From NCBI RefSeq assembly GCF_042453785.1, contig NC_091675.1:1748501-1812500 (forward strand): 64,000 nt of DNA. The letters are read 5' to 3'. This document shows positions 1 through 11,199 of the stretch, in pieces. The translations under genes were made by a program, and so were the position numbers. The notes beneath the pieces were generated by a model, which worked only from the letters and a program-made list of their open reading frames with translations, was not told where the DNA came from and did not search any database. The stretch is from Malus domestica. Lineage: Eukaryota > Streptophyta > Magnoliopsida > Rosales > Rosaceae. How positions within the stretch are numbered: position 1 is the stretch's first letter; each line of letters opens with the position of its first letter.

Positions 1-392
1 GATCAAAATGATAAATATACCTTCAATTTAATAAACAATGGGCCAAAATGATTTGACAAAATTAAGAGTATTTTTTCATTATATTCTTATTTAATGAAGA
101 TTTTTAAAAAAATGACCAAAATGATTGATGATGGACAAACTCAAGGACCAATTCTATTGATTTCAAATCTCAATGATCAAAGTAAGGAGTAAGGAGTTAT
201 TAAATCTCAGTAACCATTTTAGATAAAAAGCCTAAAAAATATCTAATGGCTGAGCATGTGAATCCTCATTTTTTACCTTCACCTGAAGAACCTAAATATT
301 ATAAGATTTAATTTAATTCAAGTCCAATTTGAGAGTCAATATTAAGAATAGTCCATTTCTCGTGATCTTTGACATAAGTTCATTCCACGTCA
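1..392. other. AT-rich intergenic DNA, nothing recognised
   Basis: No open reading frame, RNA gene or repeat end could be supported here. The stretch is AT-rich and leads into the Helitron-like element that begins at 393. Confidence 0.5.
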
Positions 393-1303
393 TCTATTAT
401 ATATAAAGAGAGAAGAAAAGGTGAATAGTATTTTGGTGTCACCAAGCTTCAACAAAAGAAAGGGACAAAAATGCCCCATAAACAAAAAACTTCAAAGGCA
501 TCCCAAAATAATGCATCAAATAAGGTAGGGGCATTTTTGTTATTTTAATAGTATTTTTTTAATAATTAAATTATTTTGTGGTTTTTTTTTAATTATTACC
601 TCACAATAGGCTACCAATTATTTGATTCAATTTATCTATTTCTAAACAAGACGTGTAATGCCGATTATAAAAAGGATATTTCACACGTGGATAATAATGT
701 GATTAAATTAGTTGTCAAATGATTGTTTTTTTTGTTGTTGTAACAAATGATATTATCTATACTAAGGGGGAGGAATGTGAGTTTAGCCTCACAATGGGCT
801 AGCAACAATGTGATTCAATCAGTTGTTTATTAAATATTATTTTATCTATTTTAAACACGTTCAAAAAATCTTAAGAGGCTTGTAATGCCGGTTATAAAAA
901 AAGTCTTTCGCACTCGTATAATAATTTGATTAAATTATTTGTTAAATGATTATTTTTTTTATTAACAAACGATATTATCTACATTAAGAGGAATGAGGTG
1001 GGCTTAGCCTCACAATGGGCTAGCAATAATGTGATTCAATCAATTGTTTATTAAATATTATTTTCTCTATTCTTAATGTAAAATTTATAGAGATCGATTT
1101 TATTATGTGAATTCAACTGCTTTAATTGGTTTATGAGGGGTTTCTTCTAGCATGATATAAGATTATTCATTTACTTCAAATATTTGACTTTCCTTTTGTC
1201 AATTTACACACATATATACATTTAAAACGTATAAGTCGCGCATAGCACGTTGTGATTCAAAAAATATCTTCTGCACGTTCGTGAGCGCATGCATAGAAGC
1301 TAG
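393..1303 (+). mobile_element. Non-autonomous Helitron-like element, copy A
   Basis: The 5' end begins TCTATTATATATAAAGAG directly after an A, and the 3' end is CTAG directly before a T, as expected of Helitrons, which insert between A and T without target duplication. There is no coding capacity. The interior contains imperfect repeats of roughly 190-220 bp marked by CACAATGGGCTAGCAA near 602, 789 and 1010. The same 5' end, internal repeats and pre-terminal sequence recur in the element at 3880-6143, so the two are members of one family in the same orientation. The 3' hairpin is weak (CACG TT CGTG near 1275), so assignment to Helitrons rests on the termini and the second copy. Confidence 0.5.
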
Positions 1304-1515
1304 TTTTTATTATCTTTTAAATTGTTAATCTTTATTTCAATTTGGCCCTTATATTTTAAATTATCTCTACTCCTTTTTTCAAGGATTTTTACTTCTCTTT
1401 TTAAATATCCATTGCTAGTTTGAATTTCTCCCTTTTGAATTCCAAAAAGATGGGCATCCGCCCATTTTCAACCTGCACACGAAATCAAACACATAGACAA
1501 AGTAAGTAACACTAA

Positions 1516-2517
1516 TGACATGTTTACGTAAGGGTAATCGGAATAAAGAAAGGGAATTGAATTCCGATTACGGAGTATTCCGGTGTTTACTAAATATTAA
1601 GGAATCAAAAAAGTGGTGGAGCCCACACGAAACAAGGAATCCAATTCCTGAAATTGGAGGAACCGGATTCCCTAGTTTTGTGAGGTATTTGAATTCCCTA
1701 AGGGCAAGGGAATCAGGAATGCATCTTTTATTCCAATTATGCCCTCACTTGTTTCTTATTATCCCAACATTGCCTTTCATTTGACACTCATTATGTCATT
1801 TTTAATAAATAAATAAAACCTATTTATATTTTTTTATATAGATAATTTTATTATATAAATTTAATTAAGAATTTAATTTAATTAATTAGTATGAAAATAA
1901 TTTATTTATGTAAGGGCAATTTAAGAGGTTGCACTTGGTGCGATGGCAAGTGCCTTCGCCCATGAGCGGTAGGTCTCGGGTTCGAGACTTGGGAGCAGCC
2001 TCTCCATAAAATGGGGGTAAGGCTAGCCGACATTCATCTCTTCCAGACCATGCGTAAAGCGGGAGTCTTGTGCACTGGGTACGACCTTTTATGTAAGGGC
2101 AATTTAGTCATCAACTTAGTTTTCATTCCGATTGAAGTGAATTAGTAAACAACTTATATAGACTCAATATCATTTTTGCCATCTTTTAATAAATAAATAA
2201 AACCTATTTATACATGCTTATATAGATGAATTTTATTATATAAATTTAATTAAGAATTTAATTAAATTAATTAGTATGAAAATAATTTATTTATGTAAGG
2301 GCAATATAGTAATCAACCTAGTTTTCATTCCGATTGAAATGAATTAGTAAACAACTTATATGGACTCAACATCATTCCTACTCCGATTCCTGACAGTTTT
2401 AGTAAACAACTTCAACAGGAATCTGATTCTGATTCCACCTCATTTCAATTCCTCCTCAATCCAATTCCCCCTCAATCTAATTCCTCTCAATTTGATTACG
2501 GATTAGTAAACACGCCA
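1516..2517. mobile_element. PIF/Harbinger-type non-autonomous element with TAA target duplication
   Basis: The left end TGACATGTTTAC and the reverse complement of the right end, TGGCGTGTTTAC, form terminal inverted repeats. They are flanked by TAA on both sides (1513-1515 and 2518-2520), the 3-bp target duplication typical of PIF/Harbinger elements. Beyond the first 12 bases the ends are only partly similar. The interior is non-coding and contains an internal duplication: the AATAAAACCTATTTATA block near 1812 recurs near 2200. A SINE interrupts the first unit. The 89-residue frame in the left arm lies wholly inside the element and is not considered a gene. Confidence 0.55.
1924..2090 (+). mobile_element. 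tRNA-derived SINE (Au-like)
   Basis: About 167 bp with a pol III internal promoter: an A-box-like GATGGCAAGTGCC near 1942 and a B box GGTTCGAGACT near 1979. It is followed by a tRNA-unrelated body ending TGCACTGGGTACGACCTTTT, the 3' pattern of plant Au-type SINEs. It is flanked by direct repeats of at least 16 bp, ATGTAAGGGCAATTTA, at about 1908-1923 and 2091-2106, which is the target-site duplication. It is not a functional tRNA gene: there is no full cloverleaf. Confidence 0.75.
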
Positions 2518-2523
2518 TAAAAT

Positions 2524-2761
2524 TTGTTGACGTAGGGTGTGTGGTCCAGGTAGTCGTAGTACATTGGATCACATCCATCACGTGCCAACGAAAACGGATC
2601 TCTATTGAAATGCCGCAATATTATATGAAAAATGTTAAGAAGATTTTGTTGACGTAGGGTGTGTGGTCCAGGTAGTACATTGGATCACATCCATCACGTG
2701 CCAACGAAAACGGATCTCTATTGAAATGCCGCAATATTATATGAAAAATGTTAAGAAGATT
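2524..2761. repeat. Tandem duplication of a 116-122 bp block
   Basis: Two near-identical copies lie side by side (about 2524-2645 and 2646-2761). They differ mainly by a 6-bp indel in GTAGTCGTAGTACATT versus GTAGTACATT. Each copy contains TTGAC (W-box core) and CACGTG (G-box core). No coding capacity was seen. Confidence 0.85.
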
Positions 2762-3165
2762 TTTTTTAAAATGAAATTATATATAAATTTCTGTTACTTC
2801 ATAATTTAACGTTAATTTTTGTGCAAATATTATAGAACATTGTGCAAAAAATGATGGGTTAAAAAGTTCACACAAAGTCACACTTTACGAGAATATTCTT
2901 AACATTTTTTTATGTTATATTGTACACAAACTAGAAAATATTATATAAGTTTAAATAATAAAGATAAAGCCACGTACAGCCCTCGAAGAAATATCACACT
3001 TTTCACTAATCAGCTTGATGCTCCTTAAGTACTCATGAGTTTTTTTGTTATTGTTTTTTTACTAATAAGTTTATAATAATAAAAATACCAAATTATATTG
3101 TCAGACAACGTTGAATATGTAGGTTCATATGTTAATTATTTGAGGGGTTCTTTTAGGGCCAATAA
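2762..3165. repeat. Diverged duplicate of the 7075-7350 block
   Basis: Stretches such as CGAAGAAATATCACACT, AATCAGCTTGAT, GCTCCTTAA, CAGACAACGT and CATATGTTAATTATTTGAG occur here and, in the same order, at about 7190-7345. This is an old direct duplication of non-coding DNA that now lies upstream of the P450 gene. Confidence 0.7.
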
Positions 3166-3214
3166 AATATAAGCAACGCCAACTTCGAAAAGGAACTACA
3201 AAAGAAACAACTTG

Positions 3215-3782
3215 TGATGATTACAAGAATGACTCTGCACTTAAAACTACCAACGAAGTCATTAATTGTGTATGTACCATACTTCACCAATCCCGAAACT
3301 ACTGAGTACCGGTCAACGTTATACCGTCAATGACCCAGAAGAATTTCCCTCCAACCAGGAAGCCAATCGTAGCACGACACGTGTCGACATCAGAAGCCAA
3401 TCATAGCGCGACAATGTCAACATCAGAAGGCAATCATAACACGACATGTGTCAATGTCAGAATGAAACTAGAAAGTCTCTTCTATAAATATAGATCATTC
3501 TTTCACAATATTTCATAATGTCATTTGTACTAAATCATTCACTTGTACTCACTAAATGAGAGCTTGAACCTATGTACTTGTGTAAATCATTTGCAATTAA
3601 TGAGAACTCCTCTACTCCGTGGACGTAGCCAATCTGGGTGAACCATGTACATCTTGTTTTTGCTTCTCTATCTCTATCCATTTACATACTTATCCATACT
3701 AGTGACCAGAGCAATCTAGCGAAGGTCACAAACTTAACACTTTCTGTTGTACCAAAGTCCTCACTTATTTTGTGCATTAACA
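3215..3782 (+). mobile_element. Probable solo LTR
   Basis: A 568-bp segment begins TGATGATTAC and ends GCATTAACA. It is flanked by ACTTG and AATTG, a 5-bp target duplication with one mismatch. It contains a TATA-like TATAAATATAG near 3483 and the motif CTCCGTGGACGTAGCCAA near 3614, which is common in plant LTRs just before U5. Upstream of the TATA box are repeated blocks of the type ACGACACGTGTCGACATCAG. No internal retrotransposon sequence lies on either side. The left boundary is less certain than the right. Confidence 0.5.
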
Positions 3783-3879
3783 AATTGCATTATGATAAAT
3801 TGTACCAACGTCACCATGAGACATGAAAGAAAGACTCAAGCTCAAAAAGAAAAATCTAACATGGACGAAAGTCGCACTA

Positions 3880-6143
3880 TCTATTATATATCAAGCGAAT
3901 AGGGCAATGAATAGTGCCAATTTGGTGTCACAGCTTTGACAAAATATTAGGACAAAATTGCCCCTCAACCAAAACAAATCCAAAAACAGCCCAATATAAT
4001 ATATCAAATAATGCAGGGGTAATTTGGTCATCATAAAATATAATATAAATATAAGTGGGAAGAGAGAAAAGAATAAAAAAAATAAAAAGATGAGTAAAAG
4101 TTGATGGTGCCCTCGTAAGGGGGAAAGAAAAATATAATTAAAAGGAAAATCATGAATATTTTGTTCAAAACATCTTACGAGGCGCGTAGTGCCAGTGATA
4201 AATTAGTACATTTAAAAAAAAAAATTAGTACCTTATAATATGGGTGGGCACGAGCCGGGCCGGGTATCACAAATATGATCACTGAAACCGGACCTAACTC
4301 GGCAAATTTGATCACTGGAACCAGACCTAACTCGGCCCGTTTGAAATGGCCCGGTTCGGGATGGGTCCACGGGTCATTTTTTCCGGTTTTGAACCCCTCC
4401 CGAACTCGCCATCATCCAGAATCCTAGATCCTATATCTTCGACTCTGATACCAGAACCAAAACCTAATTGTTTTAAAACCTCAATTCTCAAACCAAACAA
4501 ACAAACAAAAAAAATCAAAAAATTAGAAGGTTGGGGGAGAGAGAGATCAAGAGGGAGGAGGTTGAGAATCGACAAATCCAAGGTGTGAGAAATCGGAGAC
4601 ATATGCGTTGGGAGAGAGAGAGAGACTAGGGGAGAGAGAGATCGAGATGGATGAGGTTGAGAATCGACAGATCCAAGGTGTGAGAAATCGGAGACACATG
4701 CATTGGGAGAGAGAGAGAGATTGGGGGGGAGAGAGATCGAGATGGAGGAGGTTGAGAATCCACGTATCCAATGTGAAATCGAAGACAAAGGTGTCGGGAG
4801 AGAGACTGGGGGAGTGAGAGAGGGAGGAGACTGGGTAGAGGAGAGTGACGAGAGCATTCGAGAAGGTGTGAGACACTGGTGGAGGTTGCGGTGGGGTGTG
4901 GGTGTGGTGTGTCTGCTTCGGGAATGAGAGTTGCAGAGATATGTGTGGTAAAGGTAGGAGAGGCATGGAGAGTTGCAGAGATGGGAGAGGAATGAAGAGT
5001 TGCAAATATGGGAGAGAATGATCAAGATAAGAGAGAGTGAGTGAGCCAAGGTGACAATGTTCTCGAGATTGAGAACTGTCACGGGATGCCTGGGAGACAG
5101 TAATCTTTTCAAAATTGGGATGTTACACAAACGGGACCCCGGGTACCCATTTTTTTTATAATTTTGGACTCAGCCCACCCCTAAAATTCTAAAGCCCTGC
5201 CCTGCCCCGCCCCGTTTCTCTTTTTAAAAATTAAGAACCATCCCGTACCCGCCTCGACCCGCGGTTCCTGTACCCGTTTGCCCACCCCTACCTTATAATA
5301 GACTAGCAATAATGTGATTCAATCAGATGTTGTGAATAGTGATTTTGGTGTCACCAAACTTCAACAAAAATATTTAGACAAGATAAAAAAACTTCAAAGA
5401 CATCCCAAAATAATGCATCAAATAAGGCAGTTTCGTCATTTTAATAGTGATTCACAATAAGCTAGCAATAATGTAATTTAATTTCTCTATTTTTAAACAC
5501 GTTCAAAACATTTTAAGAGGCGTGTAATGCCGGTTATAAAAAAGGCATTTCACATGCGGATAATAATATGATTAAATAAGTTGTCAAATGATTGTTTTTT
5601 TTTTCTTTTCAACAAACAATATTATCTATACTAAAGGAAGGGGGTGGGCTTAGCCTCACAATGAGTTAACAATAATGTGATTCAATCAGTTGTTTATTCA
5701 ATATTATTTTCTCTATTTTTAAACACTTTCAAAACATTGTAAGAAGCGTGTAATGCCGGTTATAAAAAAAGTCTTTCGCACGCGGATAATAATGTGATTA
5801 AATTAATTGTCAAATGACTGTTTTTTTTTTTTTTTTTACAAACGATATTATCTACACTAAGGGGGAAGAGGGTAGGCTTAGTCTCACAATGGGCTAGTAA
5901 TAATGTAATTCAATCAATTATTTATTAAATATTATTTTCTCTATTCTTAATGTAAATTCTATAGAGACCGATTTTATTATGTGAATTCAGTTGCTTAATT
6001 GATTTATGAGGGATTTCTTCTAGCATGATCTAAAAGTATTCATTTACTTCAAATATTTGACTTTCCTTTTGTCAATTTACACATATAAATACATTTAAAA
6101 CGTATAAGTCGAGCATAGCACGTTGTGATTCAATGAAGGCTAG
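3880..6143 (+). mobile_element. Non-autonomous Helitron-like element, copy B, carrying a nested hAT
   Basis: It begins TCTATTATATATCAAG after an A and ends GAAGGCTAG before a T. Both ends match the copy at 393-1303 over long stretches, for example TTCATTTACTTCAAATATTTG and ACGTATAAGTCG near the 3' side. Repeats of about 200 bp with TAGCAATAATGTGATTCAATC recur near 5303, 5465, 5665 and 5890. A hAT element occupies 4239-5290. No protein-coding capacity was seen. Confidence 0.5.
4239..5290. mobile_element. hAT-like non-autonomous element, 8-bp target duplication
   Basis: The termini TATGGGTGGGCA and, inverted, TAGGGGTGGGCA are flanked by perfect 8-bp direct repeats CCTTATAA (4231-4238 and 5291-5298). 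Both arms are rich in CGGGCC/CCGGTT motifs near the ends. The interior is GA-rich, with about three tandem units of 94-96 bp marked by GTTGAGAATC at 4561, 4655 and 4751. Long frames on both strands here (up to 267 residues) are low-complexity products of the GA repeats, with no recognised domain. Confidence 0.75.
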
Positions 6144-6588
6144 TAATCTATAAAACCCACATCATAAAAATTCAACTTCATCTCTTGCCAAACCCACACT
6201 ACTCAAAACAACCACAGATTGAAGATTTTGATAGAAAAATTGGATTGAAAAAGGATAAAAAAATAATTGATAGAGAACTCAAAAATAAGCAAGCTTAAGC
6301 ACGAACTTAATCACCACAAAAGGGACTAAAAAAATTAGTATGTCATCAATGTGTGATAAAAAAAATCACTTGGTGGCTTAACCACAACAGTTTACCTTTT
6401 TGAGGACCAAAAAGACTTACAGAGTCACTTCAGCATCTCTTTAACCAATATTGTGTGATTTATACGTTTCAAGAATCTATCTCAAAACATACCGCAAATA
6501 AAATATGAGTCTGAAATACATTTTTAATCAGTGGGTCATCCCGAAGCAGTTATAGACCATTATTCAATGTATAAAAATCACAAGTGCT
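6144..6588. other. Intergenic, nothing recognised
   Basis: Non-coding AT-rich DNA between the Helitron-like element and the short tandem repeat. No feature could be supported. Confidence 0.5.
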
Positions 6589-6735
6589 AGACCAATTCCA
6601 GGGCAGAGTTTTTTTGTAAGGTTATTTTCGTTGGACCAGACCAATTCCAGGGCAGAGTTTTTTTGTAAGTTATTTTCGTTGGACCAGACCAATTCCAGGG
6701 CAGAGTTTTTTTGTAAGGTTATTTTCGTTGGACCA
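6589..6735. repeat. Three tandem copies of a 47-48 bp unit
   Basis: The unit GACCAATTCCAGGGCAGAG...TTTTCGTTG occurs three times in a row. A diverged single copy lies near 7388. This short array makes the small frames seen on both strands; they are not genes. Confidence 0.85.
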
Positions 6736-6857
6736 ATGATATTAAAATTATGCATAGATCACACAGAAGACAATCCTATCTTACTTGCAAGTTGCATCGA
6801 ACAGACAAGTAAAGGGTCCAAACCAACCATGTCATAAATAATCAAGTTCTTCATAAT

Positions 6858-7057
6858 GGATTTGGATCCTCTCCTGAACTAATGGAGGGGATCCTCCTGA
6901 CTAGTTATTATGGGCCATTAGATTTTTATCCAACGGCTATAAATAGAGAAGCCACTTTAAAGTTATAATAATTATAACCGTTAGATTTTTATTTAATGGT
7001 TCATGATAACTGGTCAGGAGGATCCTCTCCATTATCTCCAGAGAGGATCCAAATCCC
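6858..7057. mobile_element. Foldback MITE, hAT-type
   Basis: About 200 bp with terminal inverted repeats of roughly 50 bp: GGATTTGGATCCTCTCCTG on the left and GGGATTTGGATCCTCTCTGG as the inverted right end, with further pairing through AGGATCCTCCTGAC. The flanks are TTCATAAT and TTCAGAAT, an 8-bp target duplication with one mismatch. It is non-coding. Confidence 0.7.
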
Positions 7058-8420
7058 TTCAGAATAACCAAATTCGTCGAGAAAAACGTGGGACCGTGCA
7101 ATTTAACGACTTGATCGTTCTTTAATAAATTGTATATAGACAATAAAATATTATGGGATAAGTTTAAATAATAAGTATAAAGCCATCTCGAAAGTCGTCG
7201 AAGAAATATCACACTATTCACGAATCAGCTTGATTGCTCCTTAATTCAACATTTGACTAATGAGTTTATAATATTAAAAATAATAAATTATAATATCAGA
7301 CAACGTGGCATATGCGGGATCATATGTTAATTATTTGAGGTTTCTTTGAGGGTGACCCAACTTGTTATAAAAATCACAAGCGCTAGATCAATTCCAGTTT
7401 AGAGTGTTTTTTGTAAGGTCATTTTCTTGGGGGTAGTGATATTAAATTACATGGAAGACAACCTCATCTACTTGTAAGTTGCAACGAACAGACAAGGAAG
7501 GGTTGAATGTCTCATTTTTCTATCTTTAATCAACCACGTCACTCTTAATTAAATAGAAAAGTAATCAATCACGTAATTGACGAGTGAGAAAAGTCTTCCA
7601 AAAACTACATAATGTAGCACCAATATGAATAATTGCTATAAAAAAAAAGCACAAATGAAGCAACCTTAGGAGAACACCAAAGCAGCAGTTGCTGCCTTTT
7701 CCAAATGGTTCCCCCGTTCTTCTAAAAAAAACTCTTAAACTACCAAGGTTTTGTTTTCATGTGGTAGAAACATGGAAACTCGTAAATAACTAATTATTTA
7801 TATTATTACACGTATTAATTATGTTTAAAAGATAAAATTAAATATATGCGGGTCGGTTTGGTTAATTGCACCCTAAGAATTTTGATAATCGATTAAGGTC
7901 AGTGCAGTTTGGTTTAGCCATCGAATTTTTTTTTTTAAAAGCCCAAACCAAACCAAACCGCCAGTGCAATTTGGGCGGTTTAGTTGGTTTTTTATTTTTT
8001 TAATGCCCAGCCCTATGTTCTACGTAGAACCCGACATAATTTTTTCTCTCAATAACTAAGATCCACATAAGCAAATTCATCAATTATACTTTACTTAAAA
8101 TTTTTTTTTTACATTTTCAAATGCTTCAAATATTCCTATTGCATGTTTGATGTACACAATTAATTCTATATGGGCTCTTTTAGGTTTGATTATCATCAAA
8201 GATAAATTTGAATCATATTATTACAAACCCATTGTAAGGCTTAGCTCACTCCCCCACCCTTTTAATGTAGATAATATTGTTTGCTTAAAAACAAAACAAC
8301 AATCTATCTTTTACCTTTTAGTTGGTCATAATTTTTTCATTTCACCCCTCAACATACCTCAGAGATAAAAAGTTACCTATTTCAATACAATCATACGTAC
8401 TAAACGATCCCATATTACTC
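7058..8420. other. Upstream region of the P450 gene
   Basis: 7075-7350 is a diverged copy of 2762-3165, and 7370-7510 is a diverged copy of about 6565-6830. 7840-8020 is a low-complexity segment with GGTTTGG/CCAAACC motifs, probably a degraded transposon. Apart from these, nothing was seen. Confidence 0.5.
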
Positions 8421-8428
8421 CTATATAT
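8421..8428 (+). promoter_or_regulatory. Putative TATA box of the P450 gene
   Basis: CTATATATAC lies 117 bp before the ATG at 8538. This spacing fits a short 5' leader starting near 8450. No other TATA-like element is closer. Confidence 0.5.
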
Positions 8429-8537
8429 ACGTGTGTGTATGACAAGGCGATAAATCAACTTAAGCCTTTGCCCAGTTCATTGCTCAGTTCAGTAAAAATC
8501 ATTTTGTCTCTAGCTTTCTAATTATTGAGTTGCAAAA

Positions 8538-10588
8538 ATGGATTCTCTCCCATATGTAAACTCTATCACTGCTGGCTTGTTCACAGTAATCATCGTGTTC
8601 TATTACTTGTCACGAAGATGGAGAGCTGCAAATCACAAGCGCAAATTATCACCACCTGAAGCCAAGGGCGGTTGGCCTATATTTGGTCACCTTCCTTTGT
8701 TTGGAGGCTCCATACCTCCTCACTTAACTTTGGGAGCCATGGCGGACAAGTACGGACCCATTTTCACTATCCGCCTTGGCGTCCATCCGTCGTTGGTGAT
8801 AAGCAGCAGTGAGATCGCAAAAGAATGCTTCACAACCAAAGACTTGAGCATAATCTCACGCCCAAGGATGGTGGTTCTAGACCACGTTAGCTACGACTAC
8901 GCCATGTTTGGGTTCGGACCAGGTGGACCCTTTTGGCGAGAAATTCGCAAGCTAGTCACCTTGGAGTTGCTCTCAGTCCGGAAGGTTGAGCTGCTCAAGC
9001 ACATTCGAGTGTCGGAAGTGGCTACTTTCTTAAAAGAATTGCACGAACTTTGGAGTACAAAGAAAAAGGAGGGCTCGAAAGATGGAGTGGTTGTAGAGCT
9101 AAAGCAATGGCTTGGGGACATGACGCTGAACGTGATTCTTACAATGGTGGCCGGAAAGCGGTATTCCGTGGCTGCCGCTGGGGATGAGAAGAAAGAAGCG
9201 CGTAAGGTTCAGACTGCATTGAGGGAGTTATTTGATTATCTGGGCATGTTTTTGCTGGGTGATGCGGTTCCTTATCTGCGGTGGTTGGATTGGGGTGGAC
9301 ATGAGAAGGCAATGAAGAAAAGTGCAACGGAAATGCACGCCATTGTTGAAGAGTGGGTTGAAGAGCATAAGCAGAGGAGAGCAAAAGGTGATGCAAAAGG
9401 AGAACAGGACTTCATAGATGCGATGCTCTCTGTGCTTGATGGTGCAGACCTTGGCAATTTTGATGCTGATACGATCGTCAAAGCCACAAGCTTGGTACGT
9501 ATATATAATTCATTAATTTGCAGGCAAATAATTAACCATAAAAAGCTGGAGCTAGACGCTAAACACATCAAGATTTTATTTTTAGTTTCAATACTTAATT
9601 AAACTAATTGCATGGTCTATAAAAAGAAAATGAAAACATAAGACAAGAATTTTTTTTTATTTTAAAACATACGATTTCCAATTTTATGTATGACTCATGC
9701 AACATATTTGAGTGCTTACCAATAGGTGATGGTAAAGAGATTATTTTTTTAGACTGTCTCTGTAAACTATATGATGTGGTGGTTGATAATTAGATTATTT
9801 CTTTAAATCTTTAAAAATAGAATACAACCATCAACCACCATATTTTTTGAATTACAAGATGTGATTTAAAAAGATAGTATCTTTAACATTTTCATCGCTT
9901 AAAAAATGTATAGATGTTATATATAGATATCCCCTAATCAATCAAGCAAATATTTTTTTGGCAGAATGTTATTGCAGGAGGTGGCGACACCACCATGGTG
10001 ACATTGACCTGGGCAATATCGTTATTGCTGAACAACCCTCACGTTATGAAAAAAGCCCTAAATGAACTAGACATCAAAATAGGCAGACAAAGAGTTGTGA
10101 GTGAGGAAGATTTAAGCAACTTGGTCTACCTCCAAGCTATTGTGAAGGAGACGTTACGTTTGTACCCAGTAGGACCATTAGCAGGGCCACGTATGTTCAA
10201 TGAAGATTGCACCATTGCTGGCTACCATATTCGAAAGGGCACCCGCTTCTTCCCAAACCTCTGGAAGATCCAAATTGACCCGAAAAATTGGCCCGAGCCA
10301 CTTGAGTTCAAGCCAGAGAGATTTCTTACGACGCACAAGGACATTGATCTGAGGGGTCAACATTTTGAGCTTATTCCTTTTGGAAGTGGTAGAAGATCAT
10401 GCCCTGGTTTGGCATTTGGCCTTCAAATGGTGCAATTTACATTGGCTAGTTTTCTACATGCGTTTGAAATCTCAAACCCATCAAGTGCCCCAGTTGATAT
10501 GACAGAGAGTTTTGGAATGACCAACGTTAGGGCAGCTCCACTCAACGTTCTCATCAAACCTCGCTTATCTTCTGAACTCTATGGATAA
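8538..10588 (+). CDS. Cytochrome P450, CYP82 family
   Basis: Exons 8538-9494 and 9965-10588 (GT-AG, phase 0) give 526 residues, the usual length of CYP82 enzymes. These are ER-anchored haem monooxygenases that use NADPH-cytochrome P450 reductase and act in specialised metabolism. An N-terminal hydrophobic anchor (about residues 10-26) precedes a proline-rich hinge near residue 39. The I-helix oxygen-binding motif AGGGDTT is at 323-329, just after the intron. The K-helix KETLR has Glu381 and Arg384, FKPERF follows, and the haem loop [10 protein letters not shown] has the cysteine ligand at 465. The C-terminal run VDMTESFG and the ending PRLSSELYG are typical of CYP82. All core residues are present, so the gene looks intact. 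The substrate cannot be read from sequence. The family call comes from recalled similarity, not a search. Confidence 0.93.
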
Positions 10589-11199
10589 AAGAAGGAAATA
10601 TGAAATATTTTATGTGTGTTATGAATAAGAGGTTTTCATTGTTATTAGTTTTATATGATTATGTGTATATCTCTATAATCATAAAACCAATCAAAACCTG
10701 CCAATGTAAGATACAAAACCCAGCAATAATGCGTGTTGGAGAAATGGGCATATGTTGACTTTCCCATGTAACACAAGCAATAAAATGTTACATTTCCAAT
10801 TTGGGCTCTGTGCGCCTGTTGCCTCCGGATTTTTTTATTTTAAATTTGTTTGAAAAGAACCCACCCATTCGCCAGTACACAAACAGCCAACAGGATCCTT
10901 TCCAGATTTTTTTATGAGGATCATGAAGATTTAAGAATCGTGTTCATTTATGGTATATCGTGTAATCAGTTTTTGTTAAGTACTGATTATGTCTATTTTT
11001 AAATAAATATATTTAAAATGATTTGTGACATCACGATGTACAACTAATGCACTATAATTTACGAATTCCCAGAATCTTCATAAAAAATATATGTACTCCA
11101 CAAACAGGACCAAAAAAAAAAAAAGCCCACCTGCGATTATTATCGAAATTCGAAAAGCTAGTTTTATTAATTATTATTGATTGAAAAAACTGAGACATA
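10589..11199. other. P450 3' flank and intergenic DNA
   Basis: The P450 3' UTR probably occupies the first 200 bp or so. Around 10900-11098 there is a weak inverted pair, TTTTTTTATGAGGATC against GAATCTTCATAAAAAA, possibly an old MITE. Nothing else was recognised. Confidence 0.4.

Noticed and set aside
1930-2000. tRNA gene candidate with A and B boxes
   Set aside because: No complete cloverleaf, flanking target duplication, and a typical SINE tail; it is a SINE.
4327-5130. 267-residue minus-strand frame
   Set aside because: Low-complexity Ser/Leu/Pro composition from GA-rich tandem units within a hAT element; no domain.
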